In this document: positions 1 through 12,151 of the stretch, piece by piece | Layout: each line of letters starts with the position of its first letter | How positions within the stretch are numbered: position 1 is the first letter of the stretch | DNA from: Pelargonium nanum | Lineage: Eukaryota; Streptophyta; Magnoliopsida; Geraniales; Geraniaceae | Assembly: GCA_036897485.1 (NCBI GenBank) | Contig: JAYMTF010000815.1 | Span: forward strand, 1-29,695 | DNA: 29,695 nucleotides | Direction: 5' to 3' | The notes under the pieces: generated by a model | Told to the model about the DNA's origin: nothing | Database searches by the model: none | Seen by the model: only the letters and a program-made list of their open reading frames with translations | Position numbers and translations under genes: made by a program

Positions 1-2615
1 ATAGTTTTCATGCTTTGCTTATTTTGGTCTAGTTGGATAGGTTTTTGTTATGTTTCTTTCATTCTGTACGCCTTTTTGGCCTTTTTGGATTTAATTAGAA
101 GTTCTAGTTTCTTTTAAAAAAAAAAAACATCTGCATCTAATTATTAGTTGTGTGAATTAATTGTTGATTTATTCTAAACACAAAATTGAATTTTCAATCA
201 TACCAATTACGTACAAGTTTACTGTAATTTTACTTGAGATCATGGTTGACAAGTTTTAGTTTTATATTTAAAAAATGATTTAATTAAAGTATTAAATGAA
301 TATTTGAGATTGAAAAAGTGTCTATAACACTACCAATACCCAAGGCAACAAAAATATTTATATATAATAAAAACTACACATTTGTAAGTGAAAAATAACA
401 CACATGAGAAATCAGATTCAATAAATCTTAAAGTAATATAAGATTCAAATGGTAGAATGAATTGCGGGATACGGTTCTTATTTAGTCGGACGAAAATGAG
501 AGCTACTCTTATTCTGTTTAGCACGGTCTGTTAGACTTTTCAATTATATTTTAAAAAATGCTAGACAATTAAATTATCGCGTCCTCAACCTATGGTTATT
601 TTTAATGAAACTCCTCAACCTTTGTTAATTATAATATATTTGTATATTTTGTTTTGAATATGTATTTTGTTTAGTTGTTTGCCTTGTTATTTTCAATTCA
701 CAAAATTTCATATTTTTTTAGATTTGATATAAATATTTTAAAAAATATGTATATATTTACTTGTTTGACTAATTGGGTTTTCATGAAGTTGGGTGCATTT
801 TCAATTCACAAAATTGTTATAAAATTTCTTTGCAAAAATTGCAATTTCATAATGGTGTAGTTGGTACGTAAACATGGTGGTGTGTAGGGTTGATTAGCTA
901 ATAAAAAAAGATTTGCCAGGTCATTTTAAGTTGGCATCATTAAGAAATCAACACAAATTAATATTATAATAAACTTTTAAATGATGATTTCTTTCAAGTT
1001 TTAGCATTTGAATACTATTGAAACTTCTGCTTAATTTACTAATCAAACTCTAATCATTTTACTAATTATTTGTTTCTTGGTTGATTTGGTCTTAATTACC
1101 GTACACCTGTACTAATTAAGTTGAATCTTCAAAACCCCATTTTTCTGATTTCACTTCCAAATGAAGCAATGTATGTGAAAGAGACATTGGTTGTTACAAT
1201 ATTGAGACCATATATAGGTTACTTGTTAGACTAAATATTATCTTGTTTTGTTGGTCCAAATGGGAAAACATAATTATCAATATTATCTTTCTTTTTTTTC
1301 ACACCAATATCACATGTCTATTTTGATTTTTGTAATAGAAAAGTGAATTAGTGCTTCCTTTACACTTTTCCTTGAACCCTTTTGATAAAATTTCTTAAAA
1401 TTCTAACTAGAAGGTTCTTCATTTTGCTAAAGTAAGTGCGGCATACTGATATATGTTGTTGCATTGCGACGAATTTACGACAAACTTGTTGTAAATTTAC
1501 AATGGTCAAGTAACGATAGCGTCACAAAAGTTGGTTGTATGATTATACACAAATTATTAAAATGCTAATTCTATTACATTGGCCATACAAATGATTCCGA
1601 GGAAGAAAAACAATCGAAAAGACAAAAAATTTGAGTATGAACATACCTGGGCTGACACACGGCTGTGGAAGTGCCCCACGCCCGTGGTGTGAATTAGCCC
1701 ATGATTGTGGCCTGACCGTGAACCAGTATGTTCAACTTCGTCAAGTTGGCCCGTTTCGTTGCAGTTTAGTTCAATTTTGGCTCAGTTCGGTTCAAATTAA
1801 CACATGAAACACCAAACATGACTCATATATAGTCCATAAGACATAGTTCACAATCCACTGTAAAGACTTATATGAATCACACATGTCTAGGGGGTTGACG
1901 TAAAAGACACATTCTCACGCACTTTTGAATTGCAATTGTTAAACTTGATTTACTTACTTCACACCATAGGTGAATTTCAGTGTGTTACACTAGTATTCAT
2001 CTAACGTGTGTTCTTCCTCTATATAAAAATCCAGTGAATCATGCACCTACATTTATAAAAGTCGTTGGACAACATCAACAACACGTTTCTACCCATACGA
2101 TGATATCGCATCACCCATCATCTAAAAATTTGCGATAAAGGAGCAACAACACGAAATGAACAGTTTCGCGCAACATTTACCTTACAAAGACGATACAAAA
2201 TACTTTTCCCTCCAAAAGATAACAACACTACTCCATCGGGGATCTAAAACCACGAGTTCGAGTCAGAATAACAACACCGACATCCACAAAATAGGAAGAG
2301 TAAGTACAAAACCAATAATTCGACCATTCAAGACACCAAATTGACAGGAGTGTCACATAAACTACAGAGGCAACAATGTGGGGACAAAAGATGAAGAGAA
2401 GCAGGACCAGAATGCAATAGTAAGATGATGAACAACACGTGCTTTGAAACCATACCAGTAAAGTAGCTGTAGATAGTGTGGATAAGATCACCACCCAAAT
2501 CTGCTGTACACATTTTTGACTTAAAACATTTACTGAATTCACATATTCAACACTACTGTACTTTTGAGTTTCACATTTCTAATAATTTACTCTCAGCAAC
2601 ATAAGCTTTGTTGCC
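1..2615. other. AT-rich intergenic region upstream of the glyoxalase-like gene
   Basis: I see no supported gene here; the open frames are short and low-complexity. Three patches look like decayed transposon sequence. About 1465-1500 (GCGACGAATTTACGACAAAC) resembles the subterminal repeats of plant CACTA or Mutator elements. About 1648-1702 is a GC-rich imperfect inverted repeat (GGGCT...ACAC / GTGT...AGCCC). About 2250-2270 has a tRNA B-box-like string (GAGTTCGAGTC), as in SINEs. None has boundaries I can define. Confidence 0.5.
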
Positions 2616-2623
2616 TATATAAG
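2616..2623 (+). promoter_or_regulatory. TATA box of the glyoxalase-like gene
   Basis: TATATAAG lies 171 bases before the ATG, which places a start site near 2645-2655. The leader then contains a pyrimidine tract of repeated TTTTC units at about 2738-2768, a common plant 5'-UTR feature. Confidence 0.6.
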
Positions 2624-2793
2624 CACATTGTTTAGTGTCTCTTGCTTACATATCAGTTCTAACATAGCTAAGAGATCTGAGCTTCTAGTAGCTACAAAGC
2701 TAGCTATTAGGAGACAGAAACTACTATAGTTTTAGTCTTCTTTTTCTTTTCTTTTCTTTTCTTTTTGGTTCTCTCTAGAGTTTTTGAGAGAAA

Positions 2794-4553
2794 ATGGGAA
2801 GTTTAGGAGATGTAGAGCAAGTAGAGAGCTGGTCTTCATCTTCTGTTTCAATCCCAGAAACACTACCAGCACCAACCACAGCACTTCCTCTTCTTTCATT
2901 GAATCATGTCTCATTTGTGTGCAAGAATCTTGCTGAATCTGTGAGGTTCTATGAGGAGGTTTTGGGGTTTGTCATGATCAAGCGCCCATCTTCCTTTGAT
3001 TTTGAAGGAGCTTGGTATGACCCATTTTCCATATACATATACATATACATATACATATATATCGTATATAATGCTAACAAGCACTCAGTAGGGCAAGTGG
3101 TTGATATCACTTGTTCCCTCGAGATCTCAGGTTTGAGTCTCGTTGTTTGTACTTTTGCTGATAAAAAAAATAATATACAATGCTATATGTGTTCCAAGAT
3201 TCACCAGATGTGTTCTTGATGGACAGTTCTTGATTGTTATTTGCTTTCAATAATCTTTTCTTGCAATGTTGAGTATTTGTTTGTTTTTTGTGTTTCTTGA
3301 TCTGTTTTCTGTTTGGTGTGTGTGAAAAATGAGCCAAGAAATGGTTTTAGTGAATAGTCCCATCAAGATTCAGTCACTTTCTGTGGATTTTAGGAGTATT
3401 TAATGGTGTTTTAAGGCTCCAATATTACAATGAAAAAGATGTTTTTCTTTTTACTAAAAGTGAAAAAGGAATGGTTTGTTTTATACAGCTCTAGAATTGT
3501 GTCTGCAAGAACATTTTTTCACACAAAATCTGCAGAATGTTCATATCCAAGATTTGAGACCATTTTGAATCACCAAACTTTTGCTTTTTTAAAAGCCATA
3601 GAAATTGTGAGTAATTAGCCAGTTGTTGGCATCATTTTGTTCAGACAGAAAAAGCATAAAGTAGCTGAAATCATTACTGAGATTAGGCAAAACAGCTCAT
3701 ATGTTAGCTCCCTCCATAATTGTTCTTTCTTCTTTACAAGTCTATAGTATCATCATACATTGCCTAATATCTTGAGACCATCATGGACCATCTTGTCCTA
3801 CTATAAAATCGAAAGAATGTGAAGTCTGTTGTTACTTGATATACTAGTTGAACCCTACACGTAACAGCTTAAGCTGTTGTATTGGAGTCAAGTTTAATGT
3901 AATATCATAGCTGGTTTGGTTTTGGCCTAACAACCCGTCTTTGTTGTCTCTTTTCTTGGTCCACGTGCAAAAAGAATGCGAAATATGTTCTGAAATGGGT
4001 TTTGAATTTTGATGTTTGTAGGTTGTTCAGCTGTGGAATTGGGATCCATTTGCTAGAGATAGAGGATGTTCCAGTCAAAAAAGGGAAGATCAATCCAAAA
4101 GACAACCACATTTCTTTCCAGTGCACAGACATGGATTTTCTCATAAGCAAGCTAAAGAAATTGAAGATCAAGTATGTGACAGCAATTGTGGAAGAAGGAG
4201 GGATCTTAGTAGACCAGCTCTTTTTCCATGACCCTGATGGTTACATGATTGAGATTTGCAATTGCCAAAACCTCCCAATCCTACCCATTTCCTCATGCCC
4301 TCTCAAGCTCCCTAGTGCCAAACCCATCCCCAAGGATTCACCTCTTTCAGGTAACTTTTTATTTACATCAGTGTGACGGTCTGCGCCAGACCCTCACAAA
4401 AGCTGATACGTGATACCAGTTCTCAAGACGTTAACGTGAACATGTTTTGGTGTATTCGCAGGAAAGAGCCAATATGAGGTGCATTGTGCTGGAGAAGTTG
4501 CAACATGGATGATGGACAACTTGGCAATGGACATGATGGACATTGCCATTTGA
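2794..4553 (+). CDS. Glyoxalase I-like / VOC superfamily protein
   Basis: Three exons, 2794-3014, 4022-4350 and 4462-4553, join in frame (phases 2 and 1) into a 213-aa protein. The N-terminal 30 residues are Ser/Pro-rich. The VOC fold runs from about residue 33 to 157: LNHVSFVC (H38), RFYEEVLGF, GIGIHLLE (H83), PKDNHISFQC (H103) and FHDPDGYMIEICN (E151). These His/Glu positions correspond to metal-site candidates of the fold. The protein resembles the small plant GLYI-like group (Arabidopsis At1g15380/At1g80160), linked to methylglyoxal handling, although catalysis in this subgroup is not settled. A short C-terminal extension of about 45 residues after the fold ends ..DMMDIAI. Splice sites are TTG|GTATGA...TGTAG|G and CAG|GTAACT...GCAG|G. 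The start is the first ATG after a TATA box and CT-rich leader. It converges on the POLLUX gene. Confidence 0.92.
3031..3060 (+). repeat. Hexanucleotide microsatellite in intron 1
   Basis: About five units of ATATAC/ATACAT begin 16 bases after the exon 1 donor. It is likely polymorphic between individuals. Confidence 0.85.
3085..3180 (+). repeat. SINE-like (tRNA-derived) fragment in intron 1
   Basis: An A-box-like string (TAGGGCAAGTGG, about 3089) is followed about 40 bases later by a B-box-like string (GGTTTGAGTCTC, about 3131). The segment ends in an A-rich tail (GATAAAAAAAATAAT, about 3160-3174). Order and spacing fit the head of a plant tRNA-derived SINE. Target duplications were not identified. 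Confidence 0.4.
3865..3900 (+). repeat. Dispersed repeat, copy 1 (glyoxalase-like gene intron 1)
   Basis: Shares TTAAGCT.TTG..TTGGAGTCAA.TTTAA with 6435-6470. The element's full limits are not visible here. Confidence 0.45.
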
Positions 4554-4757
4554 GAGTTGAGAGAAAATGCTCTCAAAGAAATTAAGTTATGTTTGTAAAA
4601 TGAGAGATGAAAATGTTTTGTGTTGTGTGTATATTAGGGTCAAATGTAGTTTATGGTCTTAGAGAGTTTCTTTAAATTCTATATATATTGTGAGGTCCTC
4701 TTAAGTATCTATTATATATATTTTGTTCAACTTCATGTACAATATATGTATAATATG

Positions 4758-4763
4758 AATAAA
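4758..4763 (+). terminator. Poly(A) signal of the glyoxalase-like gene
   Basis: Canonical AATAAA lies 205 bases after the stop codon, in T-rich sequence that suits plant cleavage and polyadenylation. Confidence 0.55.
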
Positions 4764-5193
4764 GACTAGTTTTTTCTTATTTTGGTGAAATGTTATTCTC
4801 TCAAATCTCAGCCACAGAAAAATTATATAATGAGTAGACAAAAGGGTTATAATCATTTTTTTTGTGAGCCTCCTATTGGTTAAATATATTGCTTACCTAA
4901 CATCAAATGATTTCTCATGCCTTTATTGTCACCCATGTCTATATCACTTCAAATTTATTTTAATCCACTTATTGGATCAAAGTTGAAACCAGTCATTGTA
5001 GGCTGTAGACCCATAATATGGTACCAATTATTTGATATGACAGTTTTTTTTAACTCATATTTCAATTATTATCAGTGTATTTATCACATAAAAACAAACA
5101 AACTACTCAGTTGAATAGGTGGGAAAGAAGGTTATTTCACCTGTCCTCACCTAAATTTGTTACAACATTATGAGAATACACCAATAGATTTAG

Positions 5194-5545
5194 GTATAGT
5201 TTGGTATTGGTAACACTGTTGGAAACTGTAATTTAAACTACTATAACATATCAGTAAGGCCGACTTCATCGACCAATGAAGTCGGCCTCATCTGCATAAA
5301 CATCTCTCATTTTACATGTCAATATAATAGAATAGATTCGTTTAATCTAATCGATAAATCAGGTGGACCCTCTATGCATAAATCAGCTTCTTAAAGACGC
5401 CCTACAAGAACTTGCCTTCTTAAGTTCATAATTTCATGCATTTTACCAAACAATCTAACGTAGTTCTGCTTTAAATTTTGTTTACGTGGCATCTTCTCCA
5501 AGGAAACACTAGCTTTACCAAACAAACACTTGGGGCTATGAACTC
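5194..5545. mobile_element. Possible MITE between convergent genes
   Basis: The left edge (GGTATAGTTTGGTATTGGTAACAC) and the reverse complement of the right edge (CCCCAAGTGTTTGTTTGGTAAAGC) share a TTTGGTA core typical of Harbinger/hAT-type MITEs. A perfect hairpin at 5257-5288 lies inside. I cannot fix exact termini or target duplications, so class and limits are tentative. Confidence 0.3.
5257..5288. repeat. Perfect 13-bp inverted repeat (hairpin)
   Basis: AGGCCGACTTCAT and its exact reverse complement ATGAAGTCGGCCT flank a six-base spacer, CGACCA. It is much more GC-rich than its surroundings and sits in the 3' intergenic gap between the glyoxalase-like gene and POLLUX. Confidence 0.9.
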
Positions 5546-5721
5546 AGCAATTCAATATAATTATACTTCATCACTACTTGGTAAATATTGTCACAAATGA
5601 TGCAGAAGAGGCATTGAAATTTTTTATACCAGCAACATATTATTACATAAGAATGAGACTACAAACAAAATGTGTCAGTTGGCCTAAGATTTAAACCAAA
5701 CTGGCTATTATTAGTTTCTGG

Positions 5722-8700
5722 TTATTCACCTGAGGAGATGACAACAAACACATCATCAAGTGACCATTTTCTTGGCTCTGATTTCTGGGAAGGGTTAATA
5801 ATGAATCTTTCTGTGTTCGCTAGTCGATAACCTATCACAATTTCTTGTCTTTGACGCCCCCTAATTACGATACCATAGAAACATATTTCTTCCTGATCAA
5901 ATAAATAGAACTCTGCTGGTTTGATACACATTTCGTTCCCCTGCAAAACACAAGGCAGCATCAACATTACGGTCTATCAAATCTATTGAAATTTTGAACT
6001 AATACGTAATGCCACCAACAAGAATGACTAGAGTTTATGGGTAGTTGTTCCAAGAGTTAGGTTTGTTTTCTTAGGTTTGAAGTTAGGCCAAACCAACTGC
6101 AGGTGAAAACGATTCGAATGTCTTTTACGTCAACAACAAGTACAACTAATATGTACCTACTAATTAGATTTAGAAAAAACCTAACATGTTTATCCATACA
6201 TTCTTTTAGTAAATTGAATACGATTTGGTTCATTTGGATATCTCTCTCCACACACACATCTACTAATAACCTTCAACAATGAGCTAAGAATAAGAGGTCA
6301 CTTTCATAGAGTCAAATTTAATATTGTGTTATACTTGCACATAATGGTATGAGGTGGACTTAAGCCGGGAGGTAAGGTAAACGGGCAATTAGACCCAAAC
6401 AGAATCGGCTCCGACACCATGTTAACTCAACTAAAAGTTTAAGCTTTTGGGTTGGAGTCAATTTTAACACGTAGAATGATGATTTTTCTCTCCTTTTCTA
6501 TAATCAGAAAGATGTAATAATTGCACAATGTATAAATTTTAAGATCATGTGTGAGGGTACCTCTTCCGCAAATAATTCCTCAAGAACACGATTTATTTGC
6601 TTGTCTTCGGCCACCATTGCCAGTGCCATGCTGACTAATTCATTTGATAGCACGTAATCACTGATTCTGGACACTGACACCAGGTTTCTAGTCCTAGAAT
6701 CCAGAATCTCACTAATTATAATTGATTTGTTAGAAGCTTGTTGCATTTCACGGATCCAAGAGCTGTGAGAAAACCCAGATATTCTTAAAGAAGTTGACTT
6801 CGTATCTTTGTCAGGAAGACGCTTTGACTGCAGTCCAGGAGGGAACAGAAATCCTTTATCAGTATGAAAAAGAGAAACTTATGACATGTATAAGCCAGAC
6901 AAAACAGAAAAGAGAGAGATAGAGATGAACCTGAATATCCCGGATTAGGAGAAGGGTGGCAAGAGATCGTGAGTCAGAATGTACAATCGAGTCCTCTAAC
7001 GACTCATCTGCAAGAATTAATATCTGTCCGTTATAGAGTTAGTATTTAGTTTTGCAATCAAGGTAATCGAAGAAAACATTTCAAGGCACTATTGCAATAT
7101 ATGTATGTATTCGGTTTATCTATTAGGTCTTTAAGTGGTCAATATCTTCCATTTATTTAGCATCTTTGGGCAATAGCAATTTTGCTTCATGGATATATTT
7201 ATTTTTTATCCTATTCATTTGAGTAATGAATAGTCTGACAATTTTGCTTCATGTAATCTTGTAAAGATTTTCTGAGATACTGTTCTTAAGAACTCAGCTG
7301 TCAAGTAGAGCAGTATGTACCCACTCAATTATAGCTTTTTGAATTCAATATCCTTGTATGTGATGAATACTCTAACAATCAGCATCACATCCCCAATCCG
7401 AAACCAGATAAAAACAGATAATAATCTTGCTTCTCTGTGATTAATTTTCCTAAAATCATTTTACGGTTCTACTCTACCAGAGAGAAGTTGAATTTCAGTT
7501 GAAACTTACAGAATCAAATGTCTCCAAAGGAAGATTCTCTAAATGCCGTCTAATGACTGCGTTGCCCTCACGGTGAATAAGTTTTATGTTCACTAGTCCC
7601 GCTATATCTAGTCCACCATCAACCAGCTTTTGCTCCCTTTCCTTTTCTGGAACCTCATTAAACATCCATAGTTCTGAACCTGGAGCCAGGAATGCTTCTA
7701 GTACCTGAAAATGGAAATGGCCGAAGGCAATCAATTCATGAGAGGCCTTTATATTATTGACAGAGCATTACAACCTCGGTTTACCTTATCAAAATTTGAT
7801 AAGGGGGAAATTTCATGATACTACTAAAGGATGTATATATAATGCGTTTGGAAATTACCAAAATCATATCATCAATGTCACGACGCCATCCACAGAATAG
7901 TATCTTCTCTGGATATTTTGGATGGTCGGGTATCTTAGGGAAAGACCCTCTAGGTACCTGCACCAAGGACACATCATAAATTGGATGAGAAAACCAAGCA
8001 AAAATATATTGTTCTAATAAAACACATCCAATGCATTATACCAAAGAAACTCGAGAAATGTGTACTATGATGGTCAGGCTTCTGCAAATGGTTCACCTAA
8101 GTTGAGTTTAATGCACTATAAGCATTATTATAATGCACTTTGCTACACCTTTCCGAATTTCCTAGTGAAACTAAAAAGCTAAAATCTCCATCTCTTAAGA
8201 TTAAATTGTATGAATCCCTGTCGGCGTATTCTTATCCTTTCATCTATGCTCTAGTTAATAATCATTCAATTGATCGCGGAAATTATTTGCCTCTTAAATA
8301 AGATCTTTTTGGTTTAAGGTGAGCAGTCATTGACTAATTTACTCTCAAGCAACTAATTCAGAACACAGAAAACAACAGGAAACAGGATATACCATATGTC
8401 TGCAATGGAGCTTTGCAATAAGCTAGATATTTATAGGTTAACACCACAAAAACTAGTTAATAATCAAGCTTTCCTAAAGAGGTTACTATCCCTATATGAA
8501 GTTTTTTTATTTTTATTTTTTATATATGCATAATTAACAGAGGCATATCTACAGCAGAAAGTGAAATTACGTAATTTTGGTAAGAGAATAAGTAGGACAT
8601 CATGCCTTTCTGTGATTCAGTATGGAGAATATTTCACGGATTCTTAACTGAAACTATTAGAACTCAAATAAAAGTACAACTTTATTTTTTTATCAAAGGT

Positions 8701-11700
8701 CTGAATTCCATGGAAACCCATTTTCTGCTACACGAATCGAGAAATTAAATATAAGTTATTACCTCTGGACGGGGACCAGGAGCGTAAGTGTCATCATCCT
8801 CTGCTATAACAAGGATTTCATCACCTTCTTTAAGAACATAATCATCGTCAGGGTTTAGTACTATCTTCTCATCATCTGCAGCAACCTTAACACCACAGGG
8901 AATTGCATCCGGAAAAGAAATAAGCACCTCTTCAAATCGCAGACCATCCAATTCAGGCCACCTTTTAATGTAAAACTCAGCATTCTCAAAACCTAAAATA
9001 TCTTCCCATATCTGCAGTAAAAGAAAAAGGCTATATTTATAGTTGCTGAAACTAACACGGGATGGAGATTTTCTTAAGATTTCAAAGACATGATTTAAAA
9101 TCAATATATACAAGATTACCACCAAGAATTCAAAGTACATAGTTAGAAGGTCAGAATATCCTCTACCACTCAGGGACATGGGTACATAAGTTGCTAAAAA
9201 GGATGCTATTTTAACTTCTCAGGACTAGCACCAAGAAGAATCTTAAAATTCTTATATCCACATTGATCAGAACTTCAAACTTCTAGTATTGGTCATTAAT
9301 ATGAACTTAGCACAAAGTGAAACATCAATTTCAGGAGGGCAATGGTGATGTGCAGGGCATAGGAGAAACCTACAAAGCAGGAATACAGGTATGGTATGTA
9401 CCCAGTATGACTGCACGATTATTTTTCAAAAAGGCAAGTACTGGTAGGGAAGCCTTTATGAAGCACATGTGTTTCGTAAGGAGAAAATCTTCAACAAGCA
9501 CAATTAACTACAAATATTGTGATTACCACATTTTGCGAAAATGTAGCTAAAGGTTATTTGAGTTACCTGTGCAAGGCCTGGCTGCAAAGCACATTGTATC
9601 ATCAAGCGCCCTATCACATCGTGGGCAACAACTGTTTCAACAAGTTCTCCTCCAACAAGCTTCACCAGAGGCTCATTGTCAAGGTCACTCATCTCCACAA
9701 CAACATGACCCCTCAAACCCTCTTTTACTCCAGTAAGGCTGAGCACAACTCTCAAAGCATGTGCATCACTCTGGCAAGAAAGATACGGGCATATTAGTAA
9801 TATTGATAGGAAATATCATTGCCAGTGATAAGTGAAGAGATACCAAAAGTTGGCTAGAACCTGATCAGCATTTTCATCAGATGCTAATACTATTATAGCA
9901 CGTGCCTTTGAAACTGAAACCTGCAAAAAAAAAAATACAAATACAAATGAAAAACTCTATGGAAACTACATTATTGAGGAAGAATATTGAGCACATGGAG
10001 CAGGAAAAAAAAAGACCAGCCATTGAACCTTCTTTAAGTCGGCGAAGATCAGAGGACTGCCACTTCTGCATATAACAGATGTCCCCATGAAATCAAATTC
10101 TAGCTTTGCTATTTCTGTCTCCATTTCCTCCTTGTCTCTTTCTGCAAGTACAACAACACTACCACCACCAACGCTTTTATTTGCTATTGCTAACTGCTTC
10201 AGAAGTGAACCCTGAAAGCAAACACAATCTCAGCCTCTATCTTTGTCTTTAAGAAAATCCTCTGAAGTGCTTATTCAGTAATTGCACTGTCCAAAAGCAT
10301 TAATATCTTTTTATATGAAGATTATTCTACCACTCCAAGTCCATCCGTCAATTAGTACTCTAAAGTTAAACCAGGATTACTCTATCATTCACACATATCA
10401 ACCATTTTCAATAGTCTCCATAAAGATTTGAAACAAGCAACAGTCAAGTTCAAATGTAGATATGAGATTTACCAATTTGTCACTCCATCCAAGAATTAGT
10501 ATGTGATCCCTTTCAATGACTTCACTCTTCCCTTTCCTCAGTGAATCTACTTTCTCAGATATAGCATCAGAAACAAGCCCAAGCATCATAGCAAATATTA
10601 GCATGCCTCCGGAACTAATGGAGACAGAGACAATCCTTGGGCCCATGCCAACTCTATCAGCATGATTTCCAGAGTCAGCTATAAAAGTCCAGGAAAGCCA
10701 AAGAGCTTCAGCAAAGCTACCATCACTGACCGCATACAATGCCAAGCCACCAAATGCTATGAGAAACATAGTTGCAAAGAGGAGAGCAAGCAGCTTTGCA
10801 TAAGGATAAACAGAAAAACATACATCAACCATATATGCAATCCTCTTCTTCAAAGGAACTTCTTCTTTGTTGTTCCTAGTCCTTCTCGTGAAGTTCTTTA
10901 CTTGGGGAAGATAATCAAGATATTTGTACAACATAAACGGCATTACAAGAGTGACCAACACAGTATACAAAGCAATTGTTCTACTGTCAGTATGACTAAA
11001 AGGCTGACTATCTTCAAGCGGCAAAACTTCAGTGCTGTCATTATAAACATCACTATTGCTACACCGTCTGTTAATATTAGTAATCCTTTCCTGCAAGAAA
11101 AACAATTCTTTATAATGGGATGTTTAACTATAAGTCTGCAAACCCAAATCACAAAGAAAATCAGAGGTGCTTCCAAGATATACGACCATACCTGAAGTTC
11201 TGCCACTCTATTCTGTAGATAAATTGCATAAGGTACAGAGAATATACAAGTACAAGCAAGCTGCAACAGAAATATTATCATCAAAAACATAAATTCGACA
11301 AAGTTCGCATCTTTTCAACTAGTAAACAAGGAAACTAAGAGCATTTATTGTATACATTACTAAGAGACCAATTGTATCAAGCACAATGTAGATATTACTA
11401 TGTGATCAACTTCAACAACTATGCCAAACATGACCTATACTTTGACTTCAGATTTCTAATCTCAAATTGCAATAGAACCTTAAATTTTCTCAAGAACCAA
11501 ACAGTAACTAACCAAGTACAGCATCAGAGGCCGCTTGACTCCCCGAGTTATCCTCCCGCTCCCCTGACTCACTGAACCGGACTGAGTCGGCCCCTGACTC
11601 GTCACTAATTTCACTCTCTCCAGTTCCTTCTTCAGCTCCAATGGCATAACCGCCGGAGCCCCAATCCGCCGCTTATCGTCCGCCACCTTACCGCCCGCCG

Positions 11701-12079
11701 CCGCACCCAAATCCGACCCGACAGACGAGCTCCGGCCAAATTCCTGCTTCGGCGGCTTGGGCGCCTTGACCGTGACCCGATTCCTCGCGGCGTGAGGGCC
11801 GAGAAACGACGGGAACATCCAGTCCCGATCCGAGAAGCTATTGGCGGGGGTACTCTGGGTCGCAGGCGCATGGTCGTCGACGGAGACGCGGAGGTCGGAG
11901 ATTCGGGTCGGCGGGCTGGTGGTGGTGCGCCGGAAGGTGGGGATGAGTGGGCCCGGAAAGTGTGCATCGTCGGAGATGGTTCTCGATTTCTTCAGAAGTG
12001 GAGGATACTCGGCTACTTTAGGGTTAGGGTTGAGGTTAGGGTTTGGGCTCTGATTGGGATCGGAGTCCTCGTTGTTCAT
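5722..12079 (-). CDS. POLLUX: POLLUX/DMI1-type nuclear ion channel
   Basis: Twelve exons, all joined by phase-0 introns: 12079-11513, 11260-11192, 11090-10473, 10211-10029, 9920-9861, 9770-9567, 9011-8763, 7957-7859, 7704-7510, 7023-6931, 6827-6561, 5940-5722. The product is 940 aa (legume orthologues about 880-920). The first 180 residues are disordered and Ser/Pro-rich. Membrane segments lie at about 185-205, 249-271, 307-333 and 364-388. A pore helix and the filter ADSGN (350-354) precede the inner helix SGGMLIFAMMLGLVSDAISEK. RCK-type regulatory domains follow from HILILGWSDKL (408-418) to the C-terminus (..KWSLDDVFVVISSGE). The match to Medicago DMI1 and Lotus POLLUX is close throughout, and better than to CASTOR at the C-terminus (GNEMCIKPAEFYLFDQEE). 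The family acts at the nuclear envelope in perinuclear calcium spiking needed for mycorrhizal and root-nodule symbiosis. The start is the first in-frame ATG after an upstream TAG at 12149-12151. Confidence 0.96.
6435..6470 (+). repeat. Dispersed repeat, copy 2 (POLLUX intron 11)
   Basis: The core TTAAGCTTTTGGGTTGGAGT aligns, over about 36 bases and roughly three quarters identity, with 3865-3900 in the glyoxalase gene's intron 1 (TTAAGCTGTTGTATTGGAGT). This suggests two remnants of one repeat family. The left neighbour GACACCATGTTAACTCAACT may belong to it. Confidence 0.45.
12017..12045 (+). repeat. Telomere-like tract inside POLLUX exon 1
   Basis: TTTAGGGTTAGGGTTGAGG followed by TTAGGGTTTGGG. 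On the minus strand it reads as a degenerate AAACCCTAA series and encodes the low-complexity run NPNLNPNPK near residue 15. The same string contains the plant telo-box motif, found near the 5' ends of many plant genes. Confidence 0.7.
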
Positions 12080-12151
12080 CGGAAACTTAGTGAAGCTCTG
12101 AGCTTGAAGCTGTAAAGAGGAGCAGCTAGATTCACGGTGAGATCTGTACTA

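Noticed and set aside
2228-2542. 104-codon minus-strand hydrophobic frame
   Set aside because: Composition is low-complexity and shows no family resemblance; the region looks like decayed repeat DNA.
11632-12115. Long open frames on both strands overlapping POLLUX exon 1
   Set aside because: They are shadows of GC-rich, low-complexity coding sequence; the minus-strand frame ending in the correct donor continues into the POLLUX channel.
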